Positions 63,178-64,000 of a stretch of 64,000 nt of DNA are shown piece after piece; positions within the stretch are counted from its first letter, which is position 1; every line of letters starts with the position of its first letter. The stretch lies in NCBI GenBank assembly GCA_002212985.1, contig NBMY01000071.1, forward strand, positions 21,305-85,304, read 5' to 3'. This DNA is from Sphingobacteriales bacterium TSM_CSS (lineage in GTDB: Bacteria > Bacteroidota > Bacteroidia > Chitinophagales > UBA2359). Both the position numbers and the translations under genes were made by a program. A model generated the notes under the pieces. It did not search any database. It saw only the letters and a list, made by a program, of their open reading frames with translations, and was not told where the DNA came from.

Positions 63178-63185
63178 TAACTTTG
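63178..63185 (+). promoter_or_regulatory. -7 element for the binding-protein gene
   Basis: TAACTTTG fits TAnnTTTG, 26 nt before the ATG at 63212; TTTA at 63152-63155 could serve as a weak -33 with a 22-nt spacer. Confidence 0.45.
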
Positions 63186-63211
63186 CAAAGACGTAACAAG
63201 CGCCTTTTAAG

Positions 63212-64000
63212 ATGCATGGAGTTTTTACCGACCAAATGAACAGGCAGGTCCTTATTGCCCAACCGCTGCAACGCATAGTATCGCTGGTACCATCGCAAAC
63301 CGAACTATTGTATGATTTGGGGCTGAACGAAGAAGTTGTGGGCATTACCAAATTTTGCATTTACCCGCAGAAATGGTACCGAAACAAACCAAGAGTAGGC
63401 GGCACCAAAAATTTTTCGGTACAAAAAATTGTGGCGCTTAACCCTCAATTGGTTATAGGCAACAAAGAAGAAAATACCCGGCAAGGTATTGAGGAATTGG
63501 AAAAAATACTGCCTGTTTGGATGAGCGATGTGCAAAATTTACCCGATGCGATTGCCATGATACAACAAATTGGGCAACTTTGCGGCAAAACCGATGCCGC
63601 CTTCCAAATGACACAACAAATACAACGCCTGTTTGAACAAATACCCAAAGCACACGGGCAACGGGTGCTATACCTAATTTGGCGAAACCCGTATATGGCA
63701 GCCGGCCACCAAACCTTTATCAATGCTATGCTTACTCATGTTTGCGGATTTACCAATGTCCTGCCACCCGAAGCCGGCCGATATCCGCAAGTTGATGTTT
63801 CCTTGCTAAGGGAGTTGCAACCCGATGTGGTCATGCTGTCGTCTGAACCTTACCCGTTTACCCCCAAACATACAGCCGAAATTGAAGAAATACTGCATAG
63901 AGCAACGATTTTGCCCGTAAACGGCGAGTTTTTTTCGTGGTACGGCAGCCGGCTGTTACACGCTGCCCCTTATTTAAAACAGGTAATTGACCGGGTAAAT
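63212..64000 (+). CDS. BtuF-like ABC transporter substrate-binding protein (3' end outside window)
   Basis: 263 codons in frame to the window edge, no stop. Helical-backbone metal-receptor/vitamin-B12-binding-type fold: QRIVSLVPSQTELLYDLGLN, GITKFCIYPQKWYRNKPRVG, IVALNPQLVIGNKEENT, RVLYLIWRNPYMAAGHQTFI and LRELQPDVVMLSSEPYPF. Family members bind cobalamin or haem-type ligands and deliver them to an ABC importer. No signal peptide follows from this ATG, unusual for a periplasmic BtuF; cytosolic Bacteroidota homologues of this type are known, but role is not certain. Confidence 0.82.
   Translation, partial: MHGVFTDQMNRQVLIAQPLQRIVSLVPSQTELLYDLGLNEEVVGITKFCIYPQKWYRNKPRVGGTKNFSVQKIVALNPQLVIGNKEENTRQGIEELEKILPVWMSDVQNLPDAIAMIQQIGQLCGKTDAAFQMTQQIQRLFEQIPKAHGQRVLYLIWRNPYMAAGHQTFINAMLTHVCGFTNVLPPEAGRYPQVDVSLLRELQPDVVMLSSEPYPFTPKHTAEIEEILHRATILPVNGEFFSWYGSRLLHAAPYLKQVIDRVN

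Overview
The window is a gene-dense bacterial chromosome segment. It is Bacteroidota by content: a PorV outer-membrane protein of the type IX secretion system (T9SS), candidate T9SS cargo, a five-gene Bat (aerotolerance) operon, a DUF4249 lipoprotein, a two-component-regulator propeller protein, and TAnnTTTG promoter elements instead of E. coli-type ones. The gene set fits a free-living, gliding or particle-associated lineage (Chitinophagia, Saprospiria or Sphingobacteriia), but the sequence does not fix the genus. No tRNA, rRNA, CRISPR array or transposase gene was recognised. Both end genes are cut by the window edge.

Layout: 1-13.8 kb holds a partial propeller sensor, envelope proteins (YceI, TPR, M23 peptidase, L,D-transpeptidase), a PolX-like PHP protein followed by a PD-(D/E)XK-like ORF, a retropepsin-like protein and a Crp/Fnr regulator. 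From 13.8 to 23 kb come a slipin and a minus-strand run batA-batB-batC-batD-batE-phoD-like-sua5. From 23 to 39 kb lie glpK, secreted proteins of unknown role, a GT-C-like membrane protein, an Omp28-like thioredoxin/dockerin protein, an M28 peptidase, pssA, glgE, a DUF4249 lipoprotein and a TolC-like protein. porV follows at 39.3 kb.

The most unusual stretch is 40.5-44.4 kb. A minus-strand operon encodes a small Cys-rich lipoprotein ending CxxCxxC, a propeller-type lipoprotein (DUF4221-like) and two thioredoxin-fold-like exported proteins. It is led by a consensus promoter whose 19-nt spacer contains a 9-base homopolymer. A terminator-like hairpin and a second hairpin separate the Cys-rich gene from the rest. 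The operon is bracketed by a 62-bp direct repeat, one copy of which is the remnant of a second copy of the last gene. A 452-bp miniature element with ISL3-like ends and a perfect 8-bp target duplication sits exactly at the operon's 3' end. I consider this the best candidate for an undescribed, possibly phase-variable, surface-protein system.

From 44.5 to 64 kb there are a lamin-tail/SbsA-like giant secreted protein, a double WD40 lipoprotein, DinB, TIGR02757, an R2-like ligand-binding oxidase with all metal ligands, a chagasin-like inhibitor, SpoIIM, an AT-rich type II restriction-modification island (adenine methylase convergent with controller protein plus nuclease), DUF4403, MarR, a large M1 peptidase and a partial BtuF-like binding protein. 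The interval 52.0-52.7 kb is a graveyard of broken genes (T9SS sorting-domain tail, dockerin module, truncated YCII gene) around a perfect two-stem hairpin.
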